Shown here: positions 7,511 through 18,800 of the stretch, piece after piece | Layout of the letters: each line of letters starts with the position of its first letter | How positions within the stretch are numbered: position 1 is the stretch's first letter | Notes under the pieces: generated by a model | Database searches by the model: none | Seen by the model: the letters and a program-made list of their open reading frames with translations, nothing else | What the model was told of the DNA's origin: nothing | Translations under genes and position numbers: made by a program | Source of the DNA: Paractinoplanes deccanensis | GTDB lineage: Bacteria; Actinomycetota; Actinomycetes; Mycobacteriales; Micromonosporaceae | Length of the DNA: 64,000 nt | Direction: 5' to 3' | Assembly (NCBI RefSeq): GCF_016862115.1 | Contig: NZ_BOMI01000002.1 | Location: 62,001-126,000 of the forward strand

Positions 7511-9817
7511 TCAGACCTGGTCGAGCGAGCGGTCGTAAACCTTCACCGACCCGTTGCCGTTGCGGAACACGATCGCGAAGCCCTGGGTGGTGCCGAGCGA
7601 GTACGCCATGACCGTGGGGTCGGTCGCGGCCACTTCACCCGCCGACGGGATCGACTCGTGCCAGGCGCCCCAGGTGTTGCTGCCGACGGAGCTCTCCCAG
7701 AGCTGGTAGATGTGCTTGTTGTCGGCGCCGCGCACCACCACCGAGACCCGGCCGAGCTCGGGATCGATGACGGCCGCGGGCGCGCCGGTGGCGGTGAAGG
7801 TGGCCGGTGCCTCGGCGGTGCCGAAGGAGCCGATGCTCGTCCACTCGGCCGGCCAGGCGCCGCCGCTCTGCTGGATCTTGGTGACGATGGTGTTGTCCGC
7901 GGCGCGGGCGAACGCCTGGAGCACGTAACCCGGGCGGACCACCACCGCGGGCTGGCTCAGGCCGCTGCCGCCGAGGCTGGTCCAGCTCGAGACCGACCCG
8001 TCGTCGTAGAGCTCCACGCTCCGGACGCTGCCATCGGTGTCCACGCCGAAGACCCGCGCGCCGTCGCGGACCTTGACCGCGGTGACCTGCCCGGTCAGGT
8101 TCTGGTCGCCGAGGTTGCGCCACGCGGGGGTGCCGTCCTGCTCGTACGACCAGAGCTTGCCGTCGGCGTCGACGGCGAACTGGGTGAGCACGCCGCTGCC
8201 GAGCCGGATCGCCGTCGGCGGCGCCGCCATCGACCCGCCGGCGTTGCTCCACGCGTTCCAGGTCGCGGAGCCGGCCGCGGTCTGCGTGGCGGACCAGATG
8301 TCGCTGTCGGTGTTCTGCGCGGTCACCTGCACCCGGCCGTCGGAGGTCTCGGCCAGCGCGGGCTGCCCGGTGAACGCCTCGTTGCCGGAGATGACGGTCC
8401 ACTCGACGTAGCCGAAGTTCTCCGGGTAGGGCTGGTGGCCGGTGACGACCCGGCCGCCGTCGTCGACGTACGCGTACTTGATGACGCCGGCCCGGGCGCC
8501 GTCGACCGGTGCCATCTGCATCACGCTGACCCGGGTGCTCTTCGCGATCGGCACCTGCGGGATCGGGTCGGCGTACCAGCCCTGCAGGTCGACGATGAAG
8601 TGGATGGTGCTGCCGCTGCCGTTGCGGAAGCGGACCTTGCCGTCGGTGCCCGGTTTGACGATCATGCCCTGCGACCGCCAGGCGCCCGCCTTGAAGTCCA
8701 TCAGGGTGAGCGACGCCTCGGTCTGGCCGACCGGCCACGCCTTGAGATAGCCGGCCGCCTCCGGGGTCACGGTGACGCCGAGCTGTGCGCCGGCGACGCC
8801 CCGGGTCGGCAGGCCGTTGGTGCCGCCGACCTGCACGTCGATGGTGGCCCCGGCGGCCAGCGGCAGGCCGGCCCCGGCGGTGCGGGTGTTGAGCAGCCGC
8901 TTGCCGACGTGGCGATAGCCGGCGCCCTGCGTGGAGCTCGCCGACCAGTAGCCCTCGACGTGCATCAGCACGTCCACCGCGGCGCTGCCCTTGTTCGTGA
9001 CGGTCACCTTGCCGTCGGCCGAGAGCTTGAGCGGCGCGAACGTGTGCGTGGAGCCGCTCTCGTAGTTCATCAACGGCCGGGCGGAGCCGCCCGCGGGCGC
9101 GACGGCCAGCCAGCCGGCCGTGGTGGCGCTCGGGACCGCCACGTTGACGGCCGCGACGGCGGCACCGGCCGGGATCACCCCGCCGGTCAGCGTGATGGTG
9201 CGGCTGGCGCCCGCGGCGAGGGCGCCGGCCGAGGTGCCGGTGCCGCTGCGGGTGTCGACGAGCCGGGCGTGCGGCACCGGGACGAAGCCGCCGCCGGTGC
9301 TGCCCAGCGACGACTTGAAGTAGCCCTGGACCTCCACGACGATGCCGGTCTTGCCGGCGTTGTTGAAGACGGCGAGCTTGCCGTTGTCGCCGACGTCGAC
9401 GACGGCCATCGTGGACAGGTCCTCGCCCGTGCCCACCGACAGTGTGGTGGTCCCCGGCTTGGTCCTGCCGTCCGGCCACAGGATCAGGAAGGTCGGCGCG
9501 GTGGGTGCGAGCGCCGCGATCCGCACCATGACCGAGGAGACGCCGGTGGTGGGCACGCCGCCGGCGCCCAGCACCGGGAAGGCGGTGGTGCTGCCCGCGC
9601 CGCGCTCGCCGGTCACGCCGCCGGTGCCGTCCCGCGTGTCGAGCACCTTGGCGACGCCGGACAGGGGAACGTAGTCGCCGCCCTGCCCGGCCGCGTCGGC
9701 GTGCGCGGCCGGAGCCGCGGGCGCGAACGTCACCGCGGAGGCCGCGAGCAAGGCGGCCAGGATGAGGCGGGCGGGGCGCCTGATGGCGCCCACCGCCCGT
9801 CGATCATGCTTGAACAA
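7511..9817 (-). CDS. secreted protein with three DTR modules and a PLL-like beta-propeller
   Basis: 768 residues from ATG 9817. Signal peptide (residues 1-40) RRPARLILAALLAASAVTFAPAAPAAHA. Three beta-sandwich-like repeats open with the motif VLDTRDGTGG, LVDTRSGTG and LLNTRTAG (about residues 50, 187 and 310) and close with VEVQGYF, MHVEGYW and VDLQGWY. From about 440 to the end the sequence repeats short blades of the type WNAWSNAGGSMAAPP, SSWTSLGGSGLSQPAVVV and AFARAADNTIVTKIQ, as in PLL-type five-bladed lectin propellers. I expect an extracellular glycan-binding protein; no catalytic residues are evident. It begins 30 bp downstream of the large Rhs gene on the same strand, where an immunity gene would be expected, and does not look like one. 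Confidence 0.7.
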   Translation of the reverse strand: MFKHDRRAVGAIRRPARLILAALLAASAVTFAPAAPAAHADAAGQGGDYVPLSGVAKVLDTRDGTGGVTGERGAGSTTAFPVLGAGGVPTTGVSSVMVRIAALAPTAPTFLILWPDGRTKPGTTTLSVGTGEDLSTMAVVDVGDNGKLAVFNNAGKTGIVVEVQGYFKSSLGSTGGGFVPVPHARLVDTRSGTGTSAGALAAGASRTITLTGGVIPAGAAVAAVNVAVPSATTAGWLAVAPAGGSARPLMNYESGSTHTFAPLKLSADGKVTVTNKGSAAVDVLMHVEGYWSASSTQGAGYRHVGKRLLNTRTAGAGLPLAAGATIDVQVGGTNGLPTRGVAGAQLGVTVTPEAAGYLKAWPVGQTEASLTLMDFKAGAWRSQGMIVKPGTDGKVRFRNGSGSTIHFIVDLQGWYADPIPQVPIAKSTRVSVMQMAPVDGARAGVIKYAYVDDGGRVVTGHQPYPENFGYVEWTVISGNEAFTGQPALAETSDGRVQVTAQNTDSDIWSATQTAAGSATWNAWSNAGGSMAAPPTAIRLGSGVLTQFAVDADGKLWSYEQDGTPAWRNLGDQNLTGQVTAVKVRDGARVFGVDTDGSVRSVELYDDGSVSSWTSLGGSGLSQPAVVVRPGYVLQAFARAADNTIVTKIQQSGGAWPAEWTSIGSFGTAEAPATFTATGAPAAVIDPELGRVSVVVRGADNKHIYQLWESSVGSNTWGAWHESIPSAGEVAATDPTVMAYSLGTTQGFAIVFRNGNGSVKVYDRSLDQV

Positions 9818-9847
9818 CAGGTGCTCCTCGGTTGAGAGTTCTCGATG

Positions 9848-12800
9848 TCAGGGCTTCTTCTGCGGCCACGCGTCGTGGACGATGTTGCCCGCGCAGTACG
9901 AGGCCACCCCGCCCGCGCTGAGGCCGGCGACCCACGCGCCGTTGTCGAACCCGTACTTCATTCCGGCCGCCACGCCCGTGGGCAGCGCCGTGACCACCGG
10001 GATGCCGAGGCAGCGCCACGCGGCACGGCCCGGGTTCCGCCGGACGTAGGCCAGCGGGTCGGTGATCAGGTGGAGCCGGGCGAGGGCGGCCGTCCTGCTG
10101 ATCCCCCGCCCGGCGGCGCTCAGGCCGTGGCCGATCGGGGTCAGCACGTGGGTGTAGAGGCCCTTGGCGGCCGAGCCGGCCAGGCGGAACGGCGCGGTCA
10201 GCGCTCGCCCGCACTTGCGCCAGTCGATGTTGTGCACGAGCAGGTCCGTGCCGCCGGCGACGACGAAGTAGGTGTGCAGGGTGTCGACCGTCAGGTTGTA
10301 GACGGTCCGCCGCTCGGTCCACGAGCGGACAGCCAGCTCACCCGCCTCGGCCCAGCGTCCCCGCTCGTCGTCCCAGATCGGGTGCCCGTCGGTCGCCGTC
10401 ACCGTGCCGCCGCCGTCGACCGCGATCTCGACCAGGTGTCTCTCCCCGGTCCCGGCGATCACCCCGGTGACCTCGTAGGCGCCGCTGCGCCCGGTCACCG
10501 GGTCGGTGGACAGCACCTTCTCCCCCGCCCGGACCTCGTCGATCCGCTTGGCGGAGCCGTCGGCCATCCGCACCCGGGTGTCGCCGGTGAAGCTGTTGCC
10601 GGCCGCGGCACAGGCCACACCGGTGACGTTCTCGGCCACCTCCCGGCCGGCCGCGGCGACGGCCGGCTTGGCCGCGCGCAGCTCCGGCGCGAGCAGCAGC
10701 CCGACGTTGAAGACGCAGCTGAGGCTCTTGCCGATGCCGCCGTCCTCGTAGAGCGTGCCGGCCTGACAGTTCTCGTCGATCTCGTCGCCGCCGAGGGCGT
10801 CGTAGAGGTCGCCGGCCTCGTCGCGGAGCCCGGCCCACTTGGTGCCCTCGGGCCGGTCGCCCTTGCCGCCTCCGCCGCCGAGACCGAGCCAGCCCTTCAG
10901 GCGGTCGGTCCAGGTGTACGTGTACGTGGTGGACGCCGCCGCCGAGACGTTCTTGACCACCGGCCCGGCCTTGCCGACCGCGGCATTGTAGATCTTGGTG
11001 GTGCCCTTGCGCTGGTCGGAGACGACGTCCTTGCTGGTGGCTGTGGTGTTCGCCGGCGCGGACGCCTTCGACGAGACGGGGTGCGCCATGTTGAGCACCG
11101 GGCGCAGCGCCGCGTCGTAGACCGGCAGCGGCTTGTGCCTGGCCGCGTAGGCGTTGGCGGCGCGGGCCGCGTCCGAGACCTTCTTCGCCCGCTCGTACGG
11201 CGACTCGCGGTAGCAGTAGCCGCAGCTGACGCCGCCGCCCCCACCCGAGCCGGCCGGGCCGGGCGCGTACGACGGGTAGCTGCCCGACGGCAGTCTCGAC
11301 TTGTTCTTCTTGCCGCCCGCACCGCGCCGCAGGTTCTCGGCCTGCTGCGCGATCTCGTCGGCCAGGCTGTACGGCAGCTCGACGCCGAGATAGCAGAGCA
11401 GCGACATCCCGCACGACTGGACGCTGGTGCTCGGCTTGGGCCCGCAGTTGGACCACGGGAGCCAGCACCAGGCGTGCCCGTCGGGGTCGATCCGGCTCAG
11501 CGGGTCGCCGGCGGCGTAGGCGTACCGGTTGCCGCCGTCCGCGCCGCCGGCGCTGGTGTCCACTGTGTCGCGCGAGGTGAATCCGCCCGTGCCGGGGCTG
11601 TACCAGCGGGCGCCCATGTCGACCTGGCCGGTGCCGGGGTCGGTCCAGTCGCCCTGGAAGCCGATCGCCCCGGTGGTGCCGGTCCGCTCCGTGACCGCGC
11701 CGAACGGGTCGTACGCGGTGGTGTCGGGCAGTTTCGCCAGCGCGGTGTCGGCCGGGTCGAAGGCACCCACCACGTCGCCGTGCCGGTCGGCGAGCGACAG
11801 CCGCTCGGTGCCGCCGGTGCCGGTGGACACCAGCTCGTCGCCCGGCCCGCGGCCGTACACCGACGTGCCGTCGGAGACCACCTCGTCGTCGAGGCCCGCG
11901 TACGCGAACGGGACCCCGTTGCGCGAGGCGACCCGGTCGAGCCCGTCGTAGGTGTACTTCTGCCCGGCCGCGTCGGTCAGCCGGTCGAACGCGTCGAAGG
12001 CGAACTGCTCGGTGAGCCCGGAGCTGGTCCGGGTCTTCATCGTGCCGCGCGCGGTGTAGGTGTAGGTGTAGTCGCCGTCGGCGAGCAGCCGGCCGCGCTC
12101 GTCGTACGAGGCGGTCTTGGCGCCGGCCTTGACGCGGTTGCCGGCGGCGTCCCAGTCGTAGGCGGTGGTGGCGCCCGCCGTCGTCTGCCCGGTCAGCCGG
12201 CCCGCGTAGTCGTACGTGTAGGTGGTCTCCCGGTCGCGCGTCTCGGTGGTGAGCCGCCCGGCCTCGTCGTACCTGTACGTCGTGGACACCACCGTCGCGC
12301 CGGCCGCGTTGGTGAGCGTGTCGCCGGACACCTGGCCCGTCGGGTCGTACGAGTAGGTGCGGGTGCGCCCGGCGCCGTACCCGATGGTCTTGAGCATGCC
12401 ACCGGCGTCGTAGCCGAACTGCTGAGTGGTCCCGGTGACCGCGTCGGTGATGCTGCTGAGCCGGGCCTTGGTGTAGCCGAAGGTGGCCGCGCCGGCCGCG
12501 TCGGTGCGGCCGGCCGGGTTGCCGTCGCCGTCGTAGCGGAACGTCGCGGTGCCGCCCGGCCCGGCCGTGCTCAGCAGGTTGCCCCGGTCGTCGTAGCCGT
12601 AGGTGTTGACGCCCGATCCCGAGCTCGCCTCGATCACGCGTCCCGCCAGGTCGTACCGGAGGGTCTTCGCGGCGGTCGCGGACTCGGCGCCGGTGCCGCT
12701 GCTGCCGCGCAGCCGCCCGGCCGCGTCGTACACCGCCGTGCCGCTGACCCCGCCGGGCGCGAGCTGGGTGATCACGTTACCGGCGGCGTCGTACGCCGAC

Positions 12801-15800
12801 GTCCAGGTGCGGTCGGCGGCGTCCGGCTGCGCGGCCGTGGCCGGCTCGATCTGCGACTCCGGCAGGCCGAGGGAGTTGTAGGTGGTGATGGTCGAGTGGC
12901 CGCGGCCGTCGGTGAACCGGGTCGTGTTGCCGGCGGCGTCGTAGCCGTACCGCGAGATGATCGACTCGGTGGCGCTGACCGGCTGCACCTGCTGGGTCAG
13001 CCGGTTGCCGGCGTCGTAGGCGTAGCCGGTGGTGACCTGCTTCGGGTCGATCTCGGCGATCACGTTGCCGGCGAGGTCGTAGCGGTACCCGATCGTGCTG
13101 ACCACACCGCCGTCGGGCTTCAGCCGGGACTCGGCGGTCTTCTGCCCGAACAGGTCGTACGTGGTGCGCGTGGCCCCGAGCGCGTCGGCGGAGCGCACCT
13201 GGCGGCCGGCGTGGTCGTAGCCGAGCTGGGTGAGCACGCCGTTCGGGTCGGTGGCCTCGACGAGCTGGCCGAGCGTGTCGTACCGGCTCGCGGTGACCGC
13301 GCCGGTCGGCGACACGACCCGGGTGAGGTTGCCGGCGTCGTCGTACGTGCCGGTGGTGGTGTAGGTCGCGGCGACCGGCCGGCGCTCCTTGGCCGTGCTG
13401 GTGACCTGCCGGTCCATGTCGTCGTAGGTGGCCTCGGCCCGCGCCCCGGTGGGGTCCACCTGCGACAGCGGCTGCCCGGTGCGGGTGTACGTGTACGACC
13501 ACACCGCCCGCTCGTCGTTCGTGCTGCCCGGGGTGTCCACGGTGACGACCCGGTCGAGCTGGTCGTACGTGGTGCGCGTGACGTCGCCCCGCGGGCCGGT
13601 GGTCTCCACGGCGTTGCCGTTGCCGTCGTACGTGGTCAGCGTGACGGGCTGGATCAGCTCGGAGACGCCGGGCGGCAGGTAGGACGGGGCGGCGACGCGC
13701 ACCGCCCGGCCGAGCCGGTCGACGCCGGCCGTGGTGACCTGGCCGAGCGCGTCCTTGGTGGCAACCGTGTCGCCGTACGCGTTGTAGCCGGTGGTGACCG
13801 TCGGCCGCACCGTCGCCGGCTGCCCGCCGCCGGTCTCGGTGGGGACCGGCGCGCCGGTCACCGCGACCTGCCGGCCCAGCTCGTCGTGGCGGTAGGTGGT
13901 GGTGAACGCGGCCGGGTCGGCGCCGGCCGCGTTGCCGCGCGGGTCGGTCTCGGCGACCGTGAGGCCACGCTGGTCGTACGCGAACGTGGTGATCTGGGTG
14001 GTGGTCCCGTCGGTGACCGTCTCCTTGGTGACGTTGCCGGCGTCGTCGATGACGTAGTCGGCGGTCTCCGGGGTGGTCGGCATCGTCCACGGCACGTTCG
14101 ACGCCTTGCCGGACATCACCGTGCGGGTCATGTTGCCGGCGAGGTCGTAGGCGTAGGTGGTGGTGCGGGCCAGGCCGCCCGGGTCGGCGACCGTGCTCGC
14201 GACCCGCCCGGCGCGGTCGTAGGTGTGCTCGACGGTCCGCTTGCCGTTGTCGGTCACCTGCCTGGTCAGGTTGCCGGCGCCGTCGTAGACGTTGTCCTGC
14301 AGGACGATGTCGCGGGTGGCACCGCCGGGGTCGTGGAAGTCCTTCAGGACGGTCTTCTGGAGCAGGCCGTCGCGGTAGTACGTGTTCTCCACCCGGCGGC
14401 CCATCGCGTCGGTCGCGCTCACCGGGCGGCCGGCCAGATCGTACGAGTAGGCGCGCAGCACGAGATAGTCGCCGGTGCCGGTGGCCGGCGCACCCGCCGG
14501 GTCGCTGCGCCAGTCGCGCAGCCGCACCTCGGCCAGGTCGTTGCGGGCCGTGTACGCGTAGTCGTAGCGGTTGCCGTTGGCGTCGGTCATCGAGACGGTG
14601 TTGCCGAAGCCGTCGTAGCCGTACTCGGTCTCGTAGCCCTCCGCGTCGGTGACCCGGATCTGCCGGTTGTGCTCGTCGTAGTCGTACTTCGTCGCGCGGG
14701 CCGGGTCGTTCCCGGACGCGTCGGCGACCTCCATGGTGACGGCGTTGCCGTCGGCGTCGTACGTGTACGTGGTGCGCTGCCGGTGCGCCTTGCCCCCGAC
14801 CGCGTCCGTGGTGGCCGGGTCGATCCGGGTCAGCAGCCGGCCCATCCCGTCGTACGTGTAGGTGGTGGTCACGCCGTTCGGGAAGCTGTCGGAGACCTGC
14901 TTCTCGCTGGTCTTGCGGCCGATCGCGTCGTACGTGTAGGCGGTGACCAGCCCGGACGGCGCGGTCACGCTCGCCAGGTCGCCGTTGGCGTAGTAGGCGT
15001 ACGTGGTCACCTTGCCGCGCGGGTCGGTGCTGGTGGCCGGCAGCCCGGCCGGGACGAGGCCGCCGCCGGTCGCGCCCTCGCCGCCGGTGGTGTAGGTGTT
15101 GCGGACGACGCCGCCGTCCGGGTTGGTCTGGGTCGCCGGCTGCCCGCTGGCGTGATAGGTGAGCACCGTCCGGTACGTGGGGTCGGCAGCGCTCGCGGAC
15201 CGGCCGTCGCGGATCTCGAGCGGCTGGTCGTTGCGGGGGTCGGTGATGTTCGTGATGGTCGCCGGGTAGGTCGTCCAGCTGGTGTGGCACTGGGTGCCGG
15301 TGCGGCACTGCTTCGTGGAGGTCACGTTGCCGCGACTGTTGTAGGTCAGCGTGACGGTGTCGCCGTTCTCGTCGGTGACCGTGCCGACGCTGCCGTCGTC
15401 GTTGTAGGCGAAGGTGCGGATGCTGACGCCGTCGGCGTCGTAGCGGACGAAGACGGGGCCGCCGGCGTTGCCGGGGATGGTGGTGCAGAACGCCGGGTCG
15501 TTCGGATCCGGCTGCTCGCACGTCTCGGTGGGCGGGGTCGACGGTGACGGGCTCGGCTCGGTCACATCGTCGTCGTCGCGGGCCTCGATGCCCAGGGGCT
15601 GGCCGAGTCGCAGCAGCCAGCCGCCGATCGCGTCGTACTCGTACAGGGTGGGCCGGCCGGCCGGGTCCCGGACCTCCACACTGCGGCGCAGGTCGGTGTC
15701 GCCGCCGTAGACGGCCGGCGCGCCGATCTTCCAGGTGCCGCCGTTCTCGTCGGTCTGCTCCTTGATCCGGTCGAGGTCGGTGTCGTACGCGGCGGTGCCG

Positions 15801-18800
15801 GCGACCTTGCCGCTGGGCAACACGACCTTGGCGAGCTGGTCGGCCTGCGCGGCGCCCCTGAAGTGAGCGGCGACCGACGCGGCGCCCAGCGGGTGGGTGT
15901 AGTACGCGACCTCGTCGATGGTCCCGGTCCAGGACCGCTGCGCGGCGCTTCCCCAGCCGGGCCAGGACCCGGGCGTGCTCGCGTACGCCGAGCCGATCTG
16001 GTTGAAGGTCAGCAGCGAGTGCTCGATCGTGCCGGTGAGCGTGCCGACCTTGACGTTGTCCAGGTAGAGGGTCTGCGTCGTGCCCATGGCGGACAGCACG
16101 ACGTGGTGCCAGCGGCCGTCGTTGACGCCGGTCGCCGAGGTGATCGGCGCGATCGTGCCGGTGGCGAACTGGCCGCGCAGCCGGCCGTCGGTGCCGACGT
16201 AGAGGATCGGCACGCCGGCCGTCGACGCGGAGCCGAGCGCCTTGTCCTGGTAGCCGATCAGCGGGCCGCCGGCGCCGGTGCTCGACTGCTTGAACCACAA
16301 CTCGACAGCGGCGTCGCGGCTCTTCTTGAGCGTCCCCTTCGGCAGGTCCACGCTGGAGGTGGTGCCGGTGAAGAGGCCGGCGGTGTTGCCGGTGCCGGCG
16401 AGCACACCGGCCTGCGCGAGCGTGACGTTCCTGACGGTGCCCGCGTCCTTGCCGAGGTTGACGCCGGCCTCGCTGGCCGCGGCGGCGCCGTCCGGCTCGC
16501 CGAGCCGCCAGTACGACTCGGGCCGGGAGTCGAGCACGGCGCTGCGGTAGTGGGAGCCGCCGGCGTACTCGTACGAGGTGCAGCCACCGCCGGGCGCGCA
16601 CACCTTGGTCAGCAGGTCGCCGGTGTACGTGTAGTTCCAGGTCAGCCTCGTGCCGTCGACCGGGTCGGTGGCCACGCTCGCGACGTGCCCGCCGTTCCAG
16701 GTGAAGGTCAGCGACCGCCCGGCGGTGTTGCTCTGGCTGTTGGCGACCTGCGCTCTGGTCAGCCTGCCGTCGGCGGTGTTGTAGGTCAGCGTCACGGCCC
16801 GCCCGACCACGTCGAGGATCTTCGCGAGCTGCCCGGCCAGCGAGAACACGTAGGCCGTGCCGTCGGCGCCGGTGAGCCGCCAGCCCGTCGGCTCCGCGGC
16901 CAGCTTCGCGATGCGCCCGGCCGGTGCCGCGTACGTGCCGTCGGCGTTGCGGCCGAACCGCACGGCCCGGCCGTCCGGATAGGTGATCACGACGTTGCCG
17001 GACCCGTCGTCGTCGGGCACCAGCCGCATGTCGTACCGGCTGGTCCAGCCCGCGCCGAACAGGCCGTCACGGCGCGGGTCGGCGCTGTTGTAGGTGCGGA
17101 TCAGCCGCAGCTCCGGTCCCACTGTGGCGACCGACGCGTCCAGCGCCTCGGTGCTGTAGTTGCCCACCTGCGGGTCGAAGTCCTGGTCGCCGCCGCCGGA
17201 GCCGGACATCCGGGAGGTGATCTCCGGCTGCGGCACGGCGGTCAGCACTGTGGAGTACGGCGAGGTCACCTCGGCCGAGGCGTCCTTGACGAACGTCCGC
17301 CACAGGTACGCCTTGCTCCACACCATCCGCCCGGCCGGCACCGTCCACGCGGTCTTCGTGGTGTATCCCGAGTTGGTGCAGCTCACCGCGGTGCCCGACG
17401 CGTCGCGGTCGCATACCTCGAACTTGTACTGCAGCGACGAGCTCGGCGGCGCGTCGATGTCCAGCGCCCTGGCCCAGAGCTGGGGCGTCAGCGTCGGCGC
17501 CTGGTATCCGTTGGGCGGATAGAGCTCCTGCACGACCGGCGGCACGTTGAAGACCTCGAGCACCAGCCGCGCCGGCGGCACCTGGTAGTCGGTGAAGACC
17601 GGACCGCCGGCCTTGACCATCGTGAAGTCCAGGAAGTACTTGCCCGGCGGCAGCGCCTTGATGGTCGCGTCGAGCGTGACCCGGCCGCCGCGGGCGACGG
17701 TCGAGGTCAGGTTCGCCGAGCGCTGCTGGGTGACCGCCGCGCCGGTGGACGCCTTGTACGCCCGGTAGGCGAGGTAGAAGTCGCCGGGCGCCCACGCGCC
17801 GGCGCCCTTGTTCGTCACCGCAACCTTGATCTTGCCGTCCTGGTTCTGGAGCACCACCGGGTTCGGCACCGGGTTCGGGATGGAGTAGGTCGCGTAGTAC
17901 GGGCTGTGCGTGACGTAGAGCTTGGGCGGGTTGGCCGTCCCGCTGCCGGCGAACTTCTTGCCGGCCGAGCCGCGCAGCGACAGCCCGTAGTTCGCCTGGG
18001 TGCCGTCGACCCAGCGCTGGACCAGATCGCGGCCGCCGGCCCCGAGGTCGATCAGCTCACCGGCGGTGGGGCAGGCCGACGACGACTGCCCGAACGCGAT
18101 GTAGCCGTGCGCGAACGACTTGCTCGCCAGCGAGGCGCCGACGGCCGGGCCGGGATAGGAGTATCCGCCGCCCGCCGACCACGAGCCGGTCACCGGGTGC
18201 ACCGTGACCTGCCGCGGGCGGCAGGAGTCGGCGTCGTGGTTCACCACCCAGAGCTTCGCGCCGAAGATGGTGTGGTTCTGGAGCTTGCCGACCAGGCTGC
18301 CGAACCTGAGGTACGAGGCGGCGTTCGAACCGACCAGCAGCTGCGTGCCGCCGGACGCCGAGCTCCCGCCCGACACGTACATGCCGCTGTCGGCGGCGGC
18401 GCCGTCCACCGGCACCTGCACGGTGGGGTCGACCTCGACCGGGAAGGCGCGCTCGGGGTCCCGCAGCCACTGTTCGTCGACGAAGACGCGCAGCGCCGTG
18501 CCGCCGGCCCGCTCGATCAGCTCGTAGCCGACCCGGCCGGGCTCGCCGGCCGCGTCCACGCTGGTGCCGGCCGGGATCACGCCGCGCACCGCCCCGGTCT
18601 CGTCGGCGAGCTCGACCCGGCCGCCGGCGAGCCGGGCGGTCAGCCCGGTGAGCTTCAGCGGAAAGACGAACGACGCCGGCGCCTTGCCGGACGACAGGAC
18701 GACGGTCTCCTTCAGCCCGCCGGGTTGCGCCTCCAGCCGCAGGTCCACGCCGGGCGCGACGCCGCGATAGGTCACCGTGCTGCCCTCGGCGCCGGCGACG

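Noticed and set aside
5699-9835. 1,378-residue plus-strand frame over the second SARP and DTR-repeat genes
   Set aside because: Antisense shadow; both minus-strand genes have clear domains, signal peptide and starts.
9845-15547. 1,900-residue plus-strand open frame opposite the giant Rhs gene
   Set aside because: Composition (Arg/Gly/Val/Ala-rich, no domain) and perfect antisense overlap with an obvious Rhs frame show it is a shadow caused by high GC at third positions.
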